DNA of 37,121 nucleotides from Spirogloea muscicola (GCA_009602725.1 WELB01000042.1:200073-237193); one strand, 5' to 3'. Shown: positions 11,159 through 23,700, numbered from the stretch's first letter. The notes: a model not told the origin generated them from the sequence alone. Numbers and translations: made by a program.

Positions 11159-11370
11159 TGCCTTTATGGAAAAAAAGTGGCACTCCTAATAGGGGCAAGG
11201 GCTGTGAAAAGCTAGCCCGAAAAAGAATTGACTAAGGTTGGAAGGGGCCAAATGATGGAGGGGCCTGAAAAGCGCTAAACAGCTACAAAGGGGCCTGAAG
11301 ATGCTTTGTCAGAAGTGGGGAGGATGGACCACTTAGTAGCTACGAGTGAGGAGCCTCAGATCCGACATCT
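11159..11370 (-). repeat. Repeat unit homologous to 34425-34600 in opposite orientation
   Basis: Read on the minus strand, this segment runs GTCGGATCTGAGGCTCCTCA, then AAGTGGTCCATCCTCCCC, TTCAGGCCCC, GTCAATTCTTTTTCGGGCTA and a tail ending CCCCTATTAGGAGTGCCACT. The plus strand at 34425-34600 has the same landmarks in the same order at similar spacing, with scattered differences. Two copies of a unit of about 200 bp therefore lie 23 kb apart on opposite strands. Confidence 0.85.
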
Positions 11371-11600
11371 ATGAAAGCCCTTGAACCTTGTCCATGCTTT
11401 TCGGGCTGGCTTTTCACAGCCCTCCTCTTTGGAAGAGTTTACTTCCTTCACAATTCAGTCTCGTGCACAGCCGTGTAATTGTAGTACCATTCGGCCCTTT
11501 GAACCTTGTACATTCTTTCTAGGCTGGCTTTTTGCAGCCCTTGCTCCTTGTGGAAGAGCTCACTTCTTTCGGCGACAGACAATACCAGGGCAACATGTGC

Positions 11601-12926
11601 CGTTCACAGCCAGCTCCTACCGTCAGAATTTACTGTGTGCGTGCTGACGAGCTCTGCATTTTTCAGCTTTTCCTGAGGTGCTGCCAGAAGTTAAATCTGT
11701 CTCAAGTAAGCCGCCCGTCCTCAGGGTACCTGGCAGAGTACACTATGAGTATATATTGTCCCGTTCAACCAATTAGACGTGCGCGGCACTTCGCAAAGAC
11801 GTGGCTTGGCAGCACGTGTGGTGAGGTAAAACACCGGCTTCCATGTGCACACCTTGCTGGCACTGGGGTAGCCAAAGTGTTCTTTCTCCGTCCTGGCACA
11901 AGTTTGGTCTTTCGAATAAAGTGCCAAGTACGAGCAAGCTACCAAACGGACCAAAGGGATCTCCGGCGAAGGTTCACTTCAGCCTTGCGGGATGCAAAGC
12001 TCCAACTATTGGTTAGGTGTTACTGGGTTCCATCTGTGGGCTATCCTCACAGCGTTGAGCAGGCCTGCTTTGTTCTTGCTGTTCACTGCTTGCTCATCCA
12101 ACTGGGCTGGCATTCCGCAGCCACTGCCCAATAAGACAGCCACTCTCAACTGCCAAATGACTAGGATTGCATCGTGAAGGCCAATGCCATCAACTGCCTA
12201 TACCCTCATCCGATCTTTCATTTTGCTTCCGTGTTTCAGTAAAGAATAGGGGACTGCCAAATTTTCCCCTTGGAGGTGCTGGAAGTTCGAGCCTCTGACT
12301 TCCCAGCCCCAAGTCAAGCTCACAGTGCTGCAAGAAATGGCACCTTGGAAAGGGAGCTTACATTGCTGATATGTGCACTGGAGGTTGCATCAAAGGTCGC
12401 CTTTGAACAAGCAAACCAGCCGGCAAGACTGCGCAGAATATTGACAAGGCATCAAATAGGTCCACATAGCAAAAGCAAGCCGATCCACGCCACCACTTAG
12501 CTCATATCTGCCAGCATCAGCAGAGAGCACTTGTTTAACGAGAAAGAGGTATGACACTGTCCTTTGCCGGCGTGCATCTTGCCCAACCCAATGTGTATTG
12601 GACTGCCCCTGTACAACCAAAGCTCCAGTAGAGCAATTCGGGTCACTAGCTACAGCTAAGATTTTAAACCAAAAAATCTGCTCAGTGGGTTCACCAAACA
12701 ACCTGTCGTCACCTTGATGGCGCACACGGGCGTGAATGTGCTGGAAGTGAATTTGCTGAGATAAATAATCAACTAGCTAATGTCAGACAAGTGAGTTTGT
12801 TGCTTGGGAGCATCTCCTCAAGCGCTTCGGCAAAACGAGGTTATATATGGCCTGTGCTGACAAGTGAAGAAGCCATAGCAGGTTGAAAGGCTACTTACAA
12901 GATGAAAGCCAAGGCATCCAGTAGGC
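11601..12926. other. 1.3 kb with no recognisable gene
   Basis: This is non-repetitive sequence between repeat nest 1 and the stop codon of the amino-acid transporter. Frames of up to about 200 codons occur but lack family resemblance and splice support. The right part is probably the transporter 3' UTR. No RNA gene was seen. Confidence 0.55.
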
Positions 12927-15900
12927 TCAGATTGAAAAGTACAGCGATGTAATAATGCTGCTAATGACAATGATGCCACACAACATGGCCATGGCATGTG
13001 CAAAGCTAAGGGGGTCAATGCCCAGCCATGCAGGCAGAGCAATCACGGGCTTCTCGATACTTGTGTGCTGCATGACCAAGCTCGGGACGAAGCTCGGGAC
13101 GCAACTGTAGGCATGCCCGTTTCCATCGATGTGATGCATACGTGGACCTCCATTCCGTCTGCTGCAGTCATCAGTATCATCAGCCTCACTTGTACATTCC
13201 CGAATGGCGTCAACCTCCACCACAGTAGCTCTACGAGCTTGCAAGGCCTCGGCAGGACCCTCACGGCCTGGTAGCAGTGGCTGGGACAGAACATGGTTCG
13301 GGGACGCCCCTTCCCTGTGTTCTGAGATTGGGCATGATTGGCTGCATTCCTGTGCAGTCGAGGAACGCAGGAGAGCTGCTCTGTACAAGAGTGCTGGCAC
13401 AATCAAATTGATGGTGCCTTGGAACAATATAGCCACCCAGTTGCAAAATTGCACAAGAATCTGCATGTAATGCATGATGCAGAAGCCCTTGTCAATGCAG
13501 GTTCAAGCCAATTGCTTCACCAAACAAGGAACTGGCTTCTGAGGAGACCTCCGCAAGCGAGACTAGTCAGTATCCGGAAGCGCCTCAGCGCAATGAGGTG
13601 GTTGCTAAGAACCTGGGCTTGATAGCAGAACGCTGTGATGACCCAGGGGGCCACCACAGCAGCCAGAAAGGCTCCTTTGTGTCCAAGCAATCCTCCATTG
13701 TGTAAGTTGTAGCGTACCATGATCGACAAGACCGGAATTCCAGGAACATAACCAAAGATGCCCCACATGTACACTGATGCTTCTGTGAGACGTGGTATCT
13801 GCAGCAAGGAGTAGCTATCAGCAGATTGTTACATATTGTCTGCAATATGAGATTGGATGCTAATTACCGCCAGCACAAGTCAAAGGAGGACAACAAGAGC
13901 GGCCTCTGAAATATTAACGCAGTGTACCTGTCAGTAACTTAACACATGCTTGTTTGTCGGCTTTCACCTCTGCTGTGGTACATGTTGTCCCTGGTCCGAC
14001 TCGCTTAGTAAGGACATTGAGGATGTTCTCGGTCCCTGAAATGGGATGACCTTCTTTGTCTAATAAATTGTACGCCCACGCTCCAAACAGCCCTGAAGCA
14101 ACGGGCCGCATGGTTAATGAATGGAGCTGAATGTAGAGAAGCCCATCACTCTGGCATGGTCTCAGATGTGTTGACAGGGCCGCAGCTCAGATCAATGGAC
14201 AGGCAGATATACCCAAGAGAATGTTCAAGGTCACTCCTGCAGTGGCTGGCGCCCACACTGCAGTGTTTATATTGACGCCTGGCCTCTTCTCATTAACCCA
14301 TGATGGTATAGTGCTCACGTAGGAGTAGGAAAAGACACAAACACCTATCACCTGGTGTGAGCAGCAATCAGTGAGCCGTCATGGGCTGCCATTGAAGAAC
14401 AGCTCACAGGCAGATCAGCTAACTATGGTGGAACTTTGCAAGCAGCTTGCCCTGTGATCCCCTATGGACCTGGACGACTAGGTTCACAACGTGCCATCTG
14501 TCAGGCTCACAAGCTCCTGCTGAGAAACCATTAACAAGTTGTGTGCTTTGGACAATTTTCGAGTTCCAGCACTCTAAATAAAGCATCTGGGTTTGTGCTA
14601 TGCAGGGGTTATTGTTTCGGTGTCCACAAGACTCTCAAAGACAACAGAAGCTGGGGACGAGCAAGGGCTCTCATTGAGCAGCAATGCCCCATGGACCCGA
14701 TAAGGTAGAGAGCAGGCAAGAGCAACATGCCTGGGAAATATCCAGGCCCCAGAAAGGGGTTCTTCGAGGCCCATTATCTGGGCAGTACGACTGACATCCA
14801 GGCCACAAGTTCGTGATAAATTGCCCAATGAATTCCAGCGAGAAGACTAGTTGGGCCACCGTGCTCAGCCACTGAAAGCTCATGTTGTCGTCTAAATTCA
14901 GGGTCCCAAATGGCACGCATATCACCATGCATGCCAAAAACCTGCACAATGCCAGCCGTTCCACCTTAATCACTGTGGAATGAGAGGGACAGGAGGCTTG
15001 ATAAGGCAGACAGACTTGCTCGGTGTCTAGATTGTACCCGAGAGATATGACTGTTGTTTTGCAGGAGCCGGAGCTATCTGACCCCCACTGACATCCACTT
15101 GTTTCGAACATGCTGGCTCTGTACTTGGGCGGCCATGTGTTATAGTCCAATCCATAAGTCTTCCCAAATAATCTGTGAATGGTGGCGTCAAGGACCTGAG
15201 ACAACGTGGATAACATCTGAATATATGAGACAGCCACAAGGAAATTTCCATGGTCGTTGCGAGATGCATTTTGTCTAGACTATCTACAATGAGCAGCACC
15301 AATTTATCACCTAGTACTCATATGTATGAACCTGAAGACGCACTTCTGACTTGCTCACCTGTGATGTAACAATCATGGCAGCGATGTTGGATGCCAGGAG
15401 ACCTGCATTGAATCCAACCTGCATGTGCGAAAGTACTTAATAGTCTGCTGCACATCAGACAAGTGCCTCTGAGATTGACTACTGAGATGGAAGCACACAA
15501 CTAAAGGGTCGTCTACAGCAGCCTGCTCAAGCAAGCTTAATACCTGAGCTGCTAGGTACCAGTTCTTGCCAAAGTAGTGCCGTACAACACTGCAGTACTC
15601 GTACCTCTGCCCAAAGCTTCTGTTTCCAGGAATCAATTGCATGGATTCACAGATCATTGTAGCTGAGAAGCTGCTAATGATGTACATTGCGAGGAGTCCA
15701 AGAGTAGGAAGAAACCAGCCCGCCTCCTGGTAAAGCAGGGGGAGCACAACCATTGCTGGGCCTGTGATATTGTTGAAGTTAAGCACACAGGACCTGCATT
15801 ACAAGAGACAGGCACGTTACTGGCATGACCTTCGAGACATGGAATTGGCAGTACACAGCTGATGTTTGTGTGCTGTTGCTCAAATCAGCATGATCACTCC

Positions 15901-16120
15901 ACAGCATGCTGGCGAGGACATGAGCACTCATCCTTATGCAAGCACAAACCTGGGAGCTATCTGCAGTTCATAAAAAGACACGGAACAAGACATGGTCGAA
16001 CTGCAAGACTTGACCTGATTCTAACATGAAGAGGGGGATCTCAATGCAGGAACTTCACCCCAGCAAACCAATAGATTTGGTCCCAAACCCCACACCGTGG
16101 TGGTGCAGGCGCACGTCCAT
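12927..16120 (-). CDS. Amino-acid transporter, AAAP/AVT (Aa_trans) family
   Basis: Exons: 16120-16059, 15793-15544, 15418-15359, 15195-15038, 14941 to about 14766, 14351-14213, 14092-13968, 13798-13613, 13460-12927. Family landmarks occur in order: FNNITGPAMVVLPLLYQEAG in helix 1, SFSATMICESMQ, FGKTYGLDY, FGTLNLDDNM, VFSYSYVSTIPSWVNEKRPG, NILNVLTKR, VPGIPVLSIMVRYNL, APWVITAFCYQ and FCNWVAILFQGTINLIVPAL. These match eukaryotic vacuolar or plasma-membrane amino-acid/proton transporters of the SLC36/SLC38/AVT group, with about ten or eleven helices. The last exon adds a long hydrophilic Ser/Arg/Asp-rich loop before a final helix (AMAMLCGIIVISSIITSLYF). In exon 5 the frame breaks near 14803-14809 between FIGQFITNL and GLDVSRTAQIMG, consistent with one extra base; its donor site is unresolved. 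Substrate cannot be predicted. Confidence 0.85.
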
Positions 16121-17250
16121 GGGATTGGCACTCTGGTAGCTACAACTCAGCCCTTTCGGTTGTGATACACCTGTCAAGACCAGCAAGATGTCAGTTGATT
16201 GTAGTTCTGTAGTGGCAGAAAGGTACGTCGCAGATATCATATCAATTACTGTGGCCTGCCGGAAATCGCGGCTGAATTCGACAGGCAAGCGTAGGCGCAA
16301 GCACCAGCTGCATTCTCGGCCACGGAGACCAGCAGACCAACGCTCGAGACCATTGCTACATCTGTCGATATGACCAATTCTTCGACAGGGAGCCGGAATT
16401 CACTCGCCCCGCGGGTTCTCGTCGTCCTCCCTCACGGCGGCACCATCAGAAGCCATGCGAGGTGGCCAGAGAGACGCCGGGGACGAGCGCTCGGCTGCGG
16501 GCCGCTACGCTGGCACCAGGCGGGGGGCGAGCATCCGGCGGCGCCAGCCGCTGCCCTCCGGAGCCGAGGCTGCCATGCCGGCCAGCAGGAGCGGGCGCCA
16601 CACGCGGCGCCGCCGGCGGCGGCGGCGGCAGCGCGGGCGCGGAGCGCGGGCCTCGCAACTATGGCCCGGGGGGGGGGGCGCCGCTGGCCAGACTGACGAG
16701 ACTCGCCGCCGGACTTAGCAGCGCCGCTAAAGCTAGCGGTGGCGCGCAGCGCCGGGCAGCCAGCCTTTCGGGCGCGGCCCGCTAAAGTGGCGGCGGGGAC
16801 CTGCCGCCAGCTCCTTCCCCCCCACGGGGCCACTCTGGGCCACTGAGCGGGGTCAATCCGCAGTGGNGCCGCCGCCGCCGCCGCCGCCGCCGCAGCCGCC
16901 GCCCCCGTCGCCGCCGCGACGAGCAACCTCTGCCTGGCCTTTGCGCGCGCCGTCTCGAGGGTAACGGCCTGGCGGCAGCCCCAAGCCGGGCTGCTCGCTC
17001 GCGTGCCTGGAGCGCTCCTGCTGGCTTGACAGTTTCCCCGCCATGCGAGCTGTTGCCACAGCCTGGCCCTCAGACAGAAGCGTCGTCCAGACAGAAGCTG
17101 TGTCAGATTCTGTGTGTCTGGCTGTCAACTTTGCAGTATTGATGATAATTGGTCAATGACTTGTCACACAGTCTTGGCTGTCTGAACCTCTACAGGCTGT
17201 TGGGGCCTGCATCCGCCAAGCACTCGACGTTCAGTGCTGAAAGCTGCACC
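16121..17250. promoter_or_regulatory. GC-rich spacer between divergent genes
   Basis: 1.1 kb separates the start codons of the transporter (leftward) and the quinone oxidoreductase (rightward), so it must hold both promoters and 5' UTRs. The centre (16400-16960) is extremely GC-rich with GGC/CCG runs and an N at 16867. Frames in it are Ala/Arg/Pro-rich low complexity with no family match. I see no TATA-like or other named motif that I would defend. An additional small gene with coding exons in the GC-rich block cannot be excluded. Confidence 0.55.
16867..16867. other. Undetermined base N beside a GCC repeat
   Basis: A single N immediately precedes a run of GCC triplets in the divergent spacer. 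It may mark a collapsed or missing piece of GC-rich sequence. Confidence 0.95.
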
Positions 17251-19592
17251 ATGCGCGCGCTCGTCTGTCGCCGTCTCGGCAACCCAGCAGGGCTGCTGTC
17301 CGCGGAGGTGAGAGTGCAACAGGGCAGCATCTGTTGGGCAGAGCGCCTGCAGCATGGCGTTGTGCCGTCGTGCTGGGTTCCAGATGCTGCGTGACCTTGT
17401 GCTACCTTTGCTATCTCGCGCCCGCTCGACACCACCTTCAAGCTGTCAGTCAAGCCCACCTTAGGTTGGATGTCTGGGCTGCCGGTGACCAATTGCAGTA
17501 GGTGTAAGAAGAAGCACAACAAACTGCTTGTTGTGACTCTGCTGCGCGAGTTGCCGAGTAGGACTCGCCTCTAAGCCTAGAGGAGGACTTTCCCCGCCCG
17601 AGAAGGCTGCCGCACGAGAGTTCCATTCGCATAAAGGTTGCTGCTGCCAGCATCAATTTTGCAGATGCTCTGATTATCATGGGCAAGTACCAGGTGAGAT
17701 CCACTCTACATTTCGCTTTTGTACCTTGTCCACGCGTTCAATACCGTTTCTTTGCTTTCCTTACATTTTCAATACCCTAAGAGCACCAAGAAGCAATCAA
17801 GAAAAGCAGCTACTGCGTTGTATTCTGCTTGTTGCTGAGTCATACGAGTTAATAGGATTTGTCTGGTCATGTCCTGCTGCGGTCCATGAGTCTTTTCTTC
17901 ATTCTGTTGGCTTCTATATCTCTTACAAGTACATCACAATGACGTTGGCTTCTGACCACGAGTGCAACTTGCTGATCTAGGAAAGGCCAACCCTCCCTTA
18001 TGTCCCTGGGTCTGAAGTTTCAGGAGTTGTGCTGGAGGTTGGGGCCAACGTGAAGAGCGTCAAAGCAGGTGACAGAGTGTGCGCAGTGACAGGAGGCGGC
18101 GGCTATGCGGAGGAGGTATATGCTGACGAGGCAGCTGTGTAAGCAATGAGACTTACAATCCTGCAGTTTGGTTTGCTGCTGTGTGGGGACGCCTTTCTTG
18201 ACTTCTGCTTGTGTGCCCAGCATCCCAGCTTCCAATTTTCTAGAGCAGAGCAAATCATCAAATCTATGTTGAGCTTGCCATGTAGCACCATGGAGCTTGT
18301 GCAATGGACAGCTGACGATGATCTTTGCAAATCACTCAGGTTTCCCCTTCCAGAGAAGTGCGAGTTGCTGCCTTCTGCTGGTTTGCCAATAGCATTCGGC
18401 ACTTCTCATGTTGGGCTCATCCACAGAGCTGGGCTGCAAGCAGGACAGGTGATCTATTCCAGAGCACCATCTTTGATATGATGTGCATGTGCATAGAGCG
18501 AGAAAGGCATGATACAAATGCACAGCAGATTGTGTTGCATGGTAATGGTGATGCAAATAGTCAATTGAAAATGGGCTACCACTTAGGAAGGTCCAATGGA
18601 CATTCTCATGCAGGTGCTTTTGGTGCTCGGAGCAGCTGGAGGGGTTGGGCTTGCAGCTGTTCAACTTGGAAAGCTGTTTGGGGCTGTAGTGATTGCTGCT
18701 GCCAGGTCAGGCTGCTGCCAATTATACCTGGATAGTGCCCTGAACCTCAAGTCCACTGATCCACAAGTGACAGGGCAATATTGTGTCAGCTTTCAATTCA
18801 CGAGCTGTCTAGGCTGCGCACGCTACCCTCGGTAGACTTACGTCCTTGCACTCATTGTGATAGCAGAGGACAGGAGAAGGTGGCTCTGCTTGAGAGCATT
18901 GGAGCTGATTGTGCTCTTGATACTGGCAAAGTGAACCTGCACAAAAGCGTCAAAGAGTTCCTTCGAGTCAGAAAGCTGAGGGGGGTTGACGTTCTCTACG
19001 ATCCAGTGGGAGGGTCTCAGTTCAAGGAGGCTTTGAGGCTCCTCAACTGGGGCGCTCAGGTCGTAATCATTGGCTTTGCCAGCGGAGACATACCGAGCAT
19101 ACAGGCCAACATTGTCTTGGTAAAGGTAAATTATTGCCTAGTCACTTCAGTCACCTTGAAGCTGCAAGTCAGCCTATCCTTAATGAGCTGGCGTACGCCT
19201 TCTTCAAGCATGTTGTGTGGATTAGTGGAAGGTCTTACGTGGTTGGGTTTGTGCAGAATCTGACCATCCATGGGCTATTTTGGGGAAGCTATATGAAATA
19301 CAACCCGTCCGTCCTGCGCCGCAGTATGACACAGCTTCTCCAGTGGCTGGCAGAGGGTTACCTCACCGTCAACGTCTCTCATTGCTACGAGCTACCTGAG
19401 GTAAATGGCATGGCATCTGAACGGCCTGCCTCTTTAGAAAGACCACTGTGCACTTCATCGGCATCTGCTAGCTGGCCTTTCATACATCTATGTGTCCTTT
19501 ACTGGCAGGCGGACAGGGCGTTTCAAGCACTGCTGCATCGCAAAGTGATTGGCAAGGTTGTCTTCAAAATTGGTGCACCAGCAAAGCTCTGA
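17251..19592 (+). CDS. NADPH:quinone oxidoreductase, zeta-crystallin type (MDR superfamily)
   Basis: Eight exons: 17251-17307, 17562-17693, 17981-18138, 18340-18448, 18614-18705, 18867-19125, 19257-19400, 19509-19592. All have canonical borders and matching phase, giving 344 residues, the usual length for this family. The start is the ATG in context CACCATGCGCGCGCTCGTC. The N-terminal catalytic-fold segment includes AASINFADALIIMGKYQ and YVPGSEVSGVVLEVG. The NADPH-binding Rossmann motif is VLGAAGGVGLAAVQLGKLFG. Downstream GVDVLYDPVGG, GFASGDIP and HRKVIGKVVF are standard. No zinc-binding cysteine cluster is present, as expected for quinone reductases rather than alcohol dehydrogenases. The enzyme would reduce quinones or reactive enones with NADPH in the cytosol or an organelle. 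Residues 20-40 (DSPLSLEEDFPRPRRLPHES) are less conserved, and the second exon acceptor is the least certain. Confidence 0.93.
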
Positions 19593-20133
19593 AAGCCCTG
19601 GAAGAAAGTGCAAGCAACAAATGCAGTTCCACAGTACAGGCCTTTGCCAATGCAAGCAAGAGGCCCAGTGCCCATGGCCTCTCACCTCTTACTTGCACCC
19701 GCCATCCTAGCTGCGACATCAATGGACGTTCTCAGTAGAAGCTAATAGCAATCCTGCGCGCGTGCAATAGCAAGTGCACCATCTGAATGATCTCCTAGAT
19801 GCTGCTCTTGATCAATGAAGCTGTAGTGTGACCTTTTCTTCCCTTTGGCATACAGCTTTGCTGTATACAGACCTCATTTGAGATGGCTTGAACCGGGCAA
19901 TGGCATCCCACCATTGTTGGATTACTTCTGCTGCCGTTAAGGCTAGCTATGTTGGCCTTGCAATGGGCAGTGGCTCACTATCACGATTAAATTGCTGAAA
20001 TACAAAAGACATGTAGCTCGGGCGTAAATTGTCTTAGCTAATGCAAGACATGCCTAAGTCACAGAAGGTAGTGGTACACATGGAAGACGTAAGCTAGACC
20101 AACAGTAAGCGCCGCGTTCAAGCAACAGGATTC
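19593..20133. other. Convergent intergenic region (oxidoreductase / MSH1)
   Basis: 540 bp lie between two stop codons facing each other. I expect two 3' UTRs. No repeat family member, RNA gene or plausible exon was found. Confidence 0.65.
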
Positions 20134-20759
20134 TCAGAAGGGTGGTTCTGTGATGAGGACGTTGCGGAGTCCAAAATGTCGGTGCGACGCATCCCCCGTG
20201 TTGGTGAGCAAAACTCCACGCGCCTGCAGCAGGCCAATCAGTACCGTCTCTAGAGAGCGCGCAGCGCTCATGTCTGGCATCCGCACATAGGCAATGGTTG
20301 CCCCGCGTAGCCCCTTTGCGCGGTGCGCCCTGATCCTCCCCCAGATGTTGTCCGTCTGGATCACCAGCCCGAGCAACAGGAGGCCTCTTGTCAAGCCTTG
20401 TGGAGTAGCTAGGCTACCACAGATTGAGTCAACTTGCGAGTATATGTGGTCCACACAATATATACTAACGCTTCTGCTGAGAGCAAAAAGATTGCAGTTC
20501 ACCCAATATCATGCAGTGTGCTAGGTGACCGCCTCAGGCAATGGAAAAATTACCTGGCCAACATAGAATCGGTTGTCAGGCCTGTGGATGACATAGACGC
20601 AGGACTGGCTGACGGCTCCCGGCGGTGGCACCTGACGCGGCATCACAATCTGCCACTCGAGCGCTTGGTTGCCATAGCTCGCCAAGAGTAGGCCGCCCAG
20701 CTCAGCCAGGTCGAAGGAGACGTCCACCTGCTGCGAGCTGGGATACTGCATCGAGTTTC
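20134..20759 (-). other. GIY-YIG endonuclease domain of MSH1 (last two exons)
   Basis: Exon 20759-20554 supplies VPPPGAVSQSCVYVIHRPD and NRFYVGQ. Exon 20355-20134 continues with TDNIWGRIRAHRAKGLRG, IAYVRMPDMSAARSLET and a C-terminal HRHFG. The GIY-like strand (VYVI), the YIG-like strand (YVG), the catalytic arginine (GRIRAHR) and the downstream Glu (LET) are all present. The nuclease is therefore predicted to be intact. The phase at the intron (20553-20356) is zero. Confidence 0.9.
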
Positions 20760-23700
20760 CTGCGCAGGTTCACGTATCAAGATGACCACAGATTGTCATT
20801 ACCAAGTGCAGGTCTCCTATACAGACTTTCAAGTGGACCACTGGAAACTGAGTGTTTAATCAATGTTGAAAATGTCATTAAGTCCCCTGGCCCTGAAGCT
20901 TGCACTCCCCCATGTAAAGGAAATATACAGTACACAGCGCGTGTCATGGAGTTGGATATTGAATAAGCAGCTTCAATAGCAATAGGTCCATAACAATACC
21001 CATGCTGCTTGTATTGCATGCCACTGTGCTCTCTGCCGAGTTGCTCTTCTGTATTGCTTCTGTAACAGTGCCAGCCTCTGCTGGCCTGGTGTCATAGGTG
21101 CTGCATGTTGATGATGGCTCGACCTCAAAATGCATCAATGAGCCATTGGAGCCGATCAGCGTTTCCAAAGAGCTGAGGTAGCTCCCATTGGAACCGCCAC
21201 CTTCCTTGTCAGTCTGTGACGACGAGGCACATTCAGCTTCCAACTGCTGTACTTGTGTGTCCACCTTCTCCCCTCCTCCGTGGTTGTTGACAGCCAAATT
21301 TACCTCAACTTCTTCATTGATATGCTCAGCTGCAGTTTCAGGGTTGGGATTGGCCGTAAGCACAACGTCCTCCTCGAGCAAGACTGCCGCAGCCCGCCGG
21401 CCCTTGGCCCTGCCTTTAGCACTGTCTTTGACCACCTTCCGCTGCGGCACCTTACGAATGGCGTCGTCCTTGGCAAGGGCCGCCGTGGCAACTTGCGCTG
21501 AAGCGTTTTTCTCCAGCTGATTGAGATAGTTTGTGTTCCTGGGCTTGTCATGCGTCATCTCATGGTAGATCTCCTTGGCGCGCGTCACAAGCTCGCTGCT
21601 GACGCCCTCCTGCCGAGCGACCTCAAACGCCAGGCTCTCGCGGCACTCACCGTCGCTGAGAACCCACGTGGGCACACGCCGGCCATCATCCTGCACGGCT
21701 GTCCCCATGGCCTTTCGGACCACCCGCTGGCCACCATCATTCCACCCGCTTGGCGCTGTCCCGATGGCCCAGTGGTCGAGCAGGCCATGGAGGTGCGTCG
21801 AGAAGATGCCAAGGCAATGGCGCGCTGCCAGCGCCTCCAGCACTGCCGCTGCAATGGCCGTGCCCTTGGTCACCTCCGTGCCCTTGCAGAGCTCGTCCAC
21901 GAACACAAGGCTTCGTGCTGTCGCCTCCACCTCAATTGTCCGCAGCTCCGCCATCTCCACCTGCAACCCGTGTGCAACTGAGATCTCAGACTCCAAACCG
22001 AGATCATGAATTTGCCTGTCCAATATATCAATGGCTGTAAGTGGATGATGATAGTCATGTTTACTTGATCTCCTAGCTGCTCTAGCTAAATGACTAGCTG
22101 ACCTGCCAATGACTTGAGCAAAATAGGAATGAGAGCTGACGTCAACGTGATGAGTCTCAAAGATAAGAGGAGAACTCATCTCAATAGTACCTGGAAGGAG
22201 CTCTTCCCATCAGCAGGGCTGTCAGCTGACATCATCCTGATTATCACCAGGTCCAACGGCGGGACAATGCCGGACTTTGCCGGCACAGCCAGCCCACAGC
22301 TGGCCAGCAGCGCTGCTGCGCAAGTCGATCGCAAGAGCGAGGACTTGCCACCACCGTTGGGCCCAGTGAGCAAGAAAATGGACGACATGGCAATGTCATT
22401 GGCCACCTGCCTGCCGCTGATTGGCTCCAGCCAGAAGGGCACGAGGCCCTCAAAGCGCAGTTCTCGGTCTTCAGCAGTTGGGCTCTTCTGTTTGGAGCTG
22501 GGTTTGTCGACAAGTGTGGGATATGTCCAGCCCTTGCGTTGACACTCACTGCATGGGGAAACGATAGTAGGCATTTACGTCAACGCTCAAGAAGTGTCAG
22601 AATCTAGATTGCACCAGTCACTTACGTCCCATAACAAACGCTGATGACTTCAGAACTCCCTCGTCTATATCAGGCTGTTCATCTGCAGGAAGTCAAGGAC
22701 GGTAACTTCGTCGCTGCATCCTACCGAACGTGCTCAAATAGTGCCTTGCAGATTGTGGAGAATGCCGTGAGGGCAACGATGCTGTTCAACTTCTCCTGCA
22801 GGTCCCCAGTCAGATGGCGCAAGGCGCCCACCACAGCCTCTCCTGCCGCTTCGACTGCAGCGTGGTACCTAGTCAGAAGCATGACGAGGCCAGTCAGTCT
22901 CATCAAAGCCATGTGGAGCATGGCCATCGTGACCAAGGGTTGCAGTCCAGGACTTAACAAGCCTCTCCTGAGCTTACCTGCGCACCGCACCATCAACGGT
23001 CGGCGTGGTGTGCCAGTCATCGCCCATGCGCTTCCCCTTGTTGTCAACGGGGTGGATCAGCTGGGCAAACGTCTCCCGCGAGGCAGACAAGTGATCCGTG
23101 CTCACCCCCAATTGGCGGCGCAATCCCTTGGCCTTGAGCAGCACATTACCCTGCTCCCGGTGGTAGCAGACCTCAGCGCGCCCAGCGATGGTGACTAATG
23201 CTGGTCCAACCAGGCTCCGCAGCCTCTCAATTACGGGGAGAAAGTCGGCGGTCACCTGGCAGCAGCTAACAAGAGCCAGATTACCAACTTGGCTTGACAA
23301 ACAGCAATCATGATGATACTTGTTGAAATGGATACCTCAAACCATGCAGAACAAGCCACCAGAATAACGTATGCAGATACAAATATGCAATGGAAAAAGT
23401 TATCTTTCTACTCATTCTACTGAGAAGCAAGGGGCAAGCAGCACAAACAATGCACCGTGTTGTGCAAGGCAGCTGCGGCCTCGTCTACGTATGCAAATGC
23501 CTCAGCAGCGTGCTTCCGCATGACCTTGCCCTTCCATGAGCGCTCATGATCCACGAAGAAATCGTCCGGGATGTGCTCGCTCACGCTGACCGCCTGTTCG
23601 GGGTCCTCTGGCACTGCCAGCACATCATTCACCTTGGCCACAATATACTGGCAATCCTCCAACTGCAGCAGCAAATCAACAGGACCCTAAAGGTATTCAA

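Larger units (their letters stand above)
9385..11600. repeat. Repeat nest 1: hairpin-core dispersed repeats, both orientations
   Basis: At least nine copies of a hairpin module occur here. On the + strand, cores are at 10162-10180, 10377-10395, 10453-10471, 11403-11422 and 11521-11540. On the minus strand they are at 9391-9410, 9729-9749, 10648-10665 and 11199-11218. Each reads GGGCTGGC, a 3-5 base spacer, then GCCAGCCC or CACAGCCC. The core is preceded by CCTTGTCCATTCTTTT (or GGACATTGTCCATTC) and followed by a tail such as CTCTTCTCTATGGGCGCGCA or CTTGCCCCTATTGGGAGAGC, ending in CACTTCTYC. Longer units are shared between copies: 10070-10200, 10305-10425 and the reverse complement of 10600-10760 share roughly 120-150 bp. 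The family is not one I can name. The stem can pair 6-8 bases in most copies. Confidence 0.85.

Noticed and set aside
9300-11600. CRISPR-like array of regularly spaced repeats
   Set aside because: Copies are irregularly spaced, in both orientations, with unequal and diverged repeat units; the genome is eukaryotic.
13861-13930. Hydrophobic minus-strand stretch EAALVVLL-stop-LVLA that looked like a transporter helix with an in-frame TGA
   Set aside because: Using it requires a 22-nt intron. A normal intron from the GTGAAA donor (13967) to the acceptor at 13799 skips it and gives the expected family spacing between NILNVLT and GIPVLSIM.
16432-16926. Ala/Arg/Pro-rich frames on both strands in the divergent spacer
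   Set aside because: GC-driven low complexity crossing an N, with no splice support and no family match.
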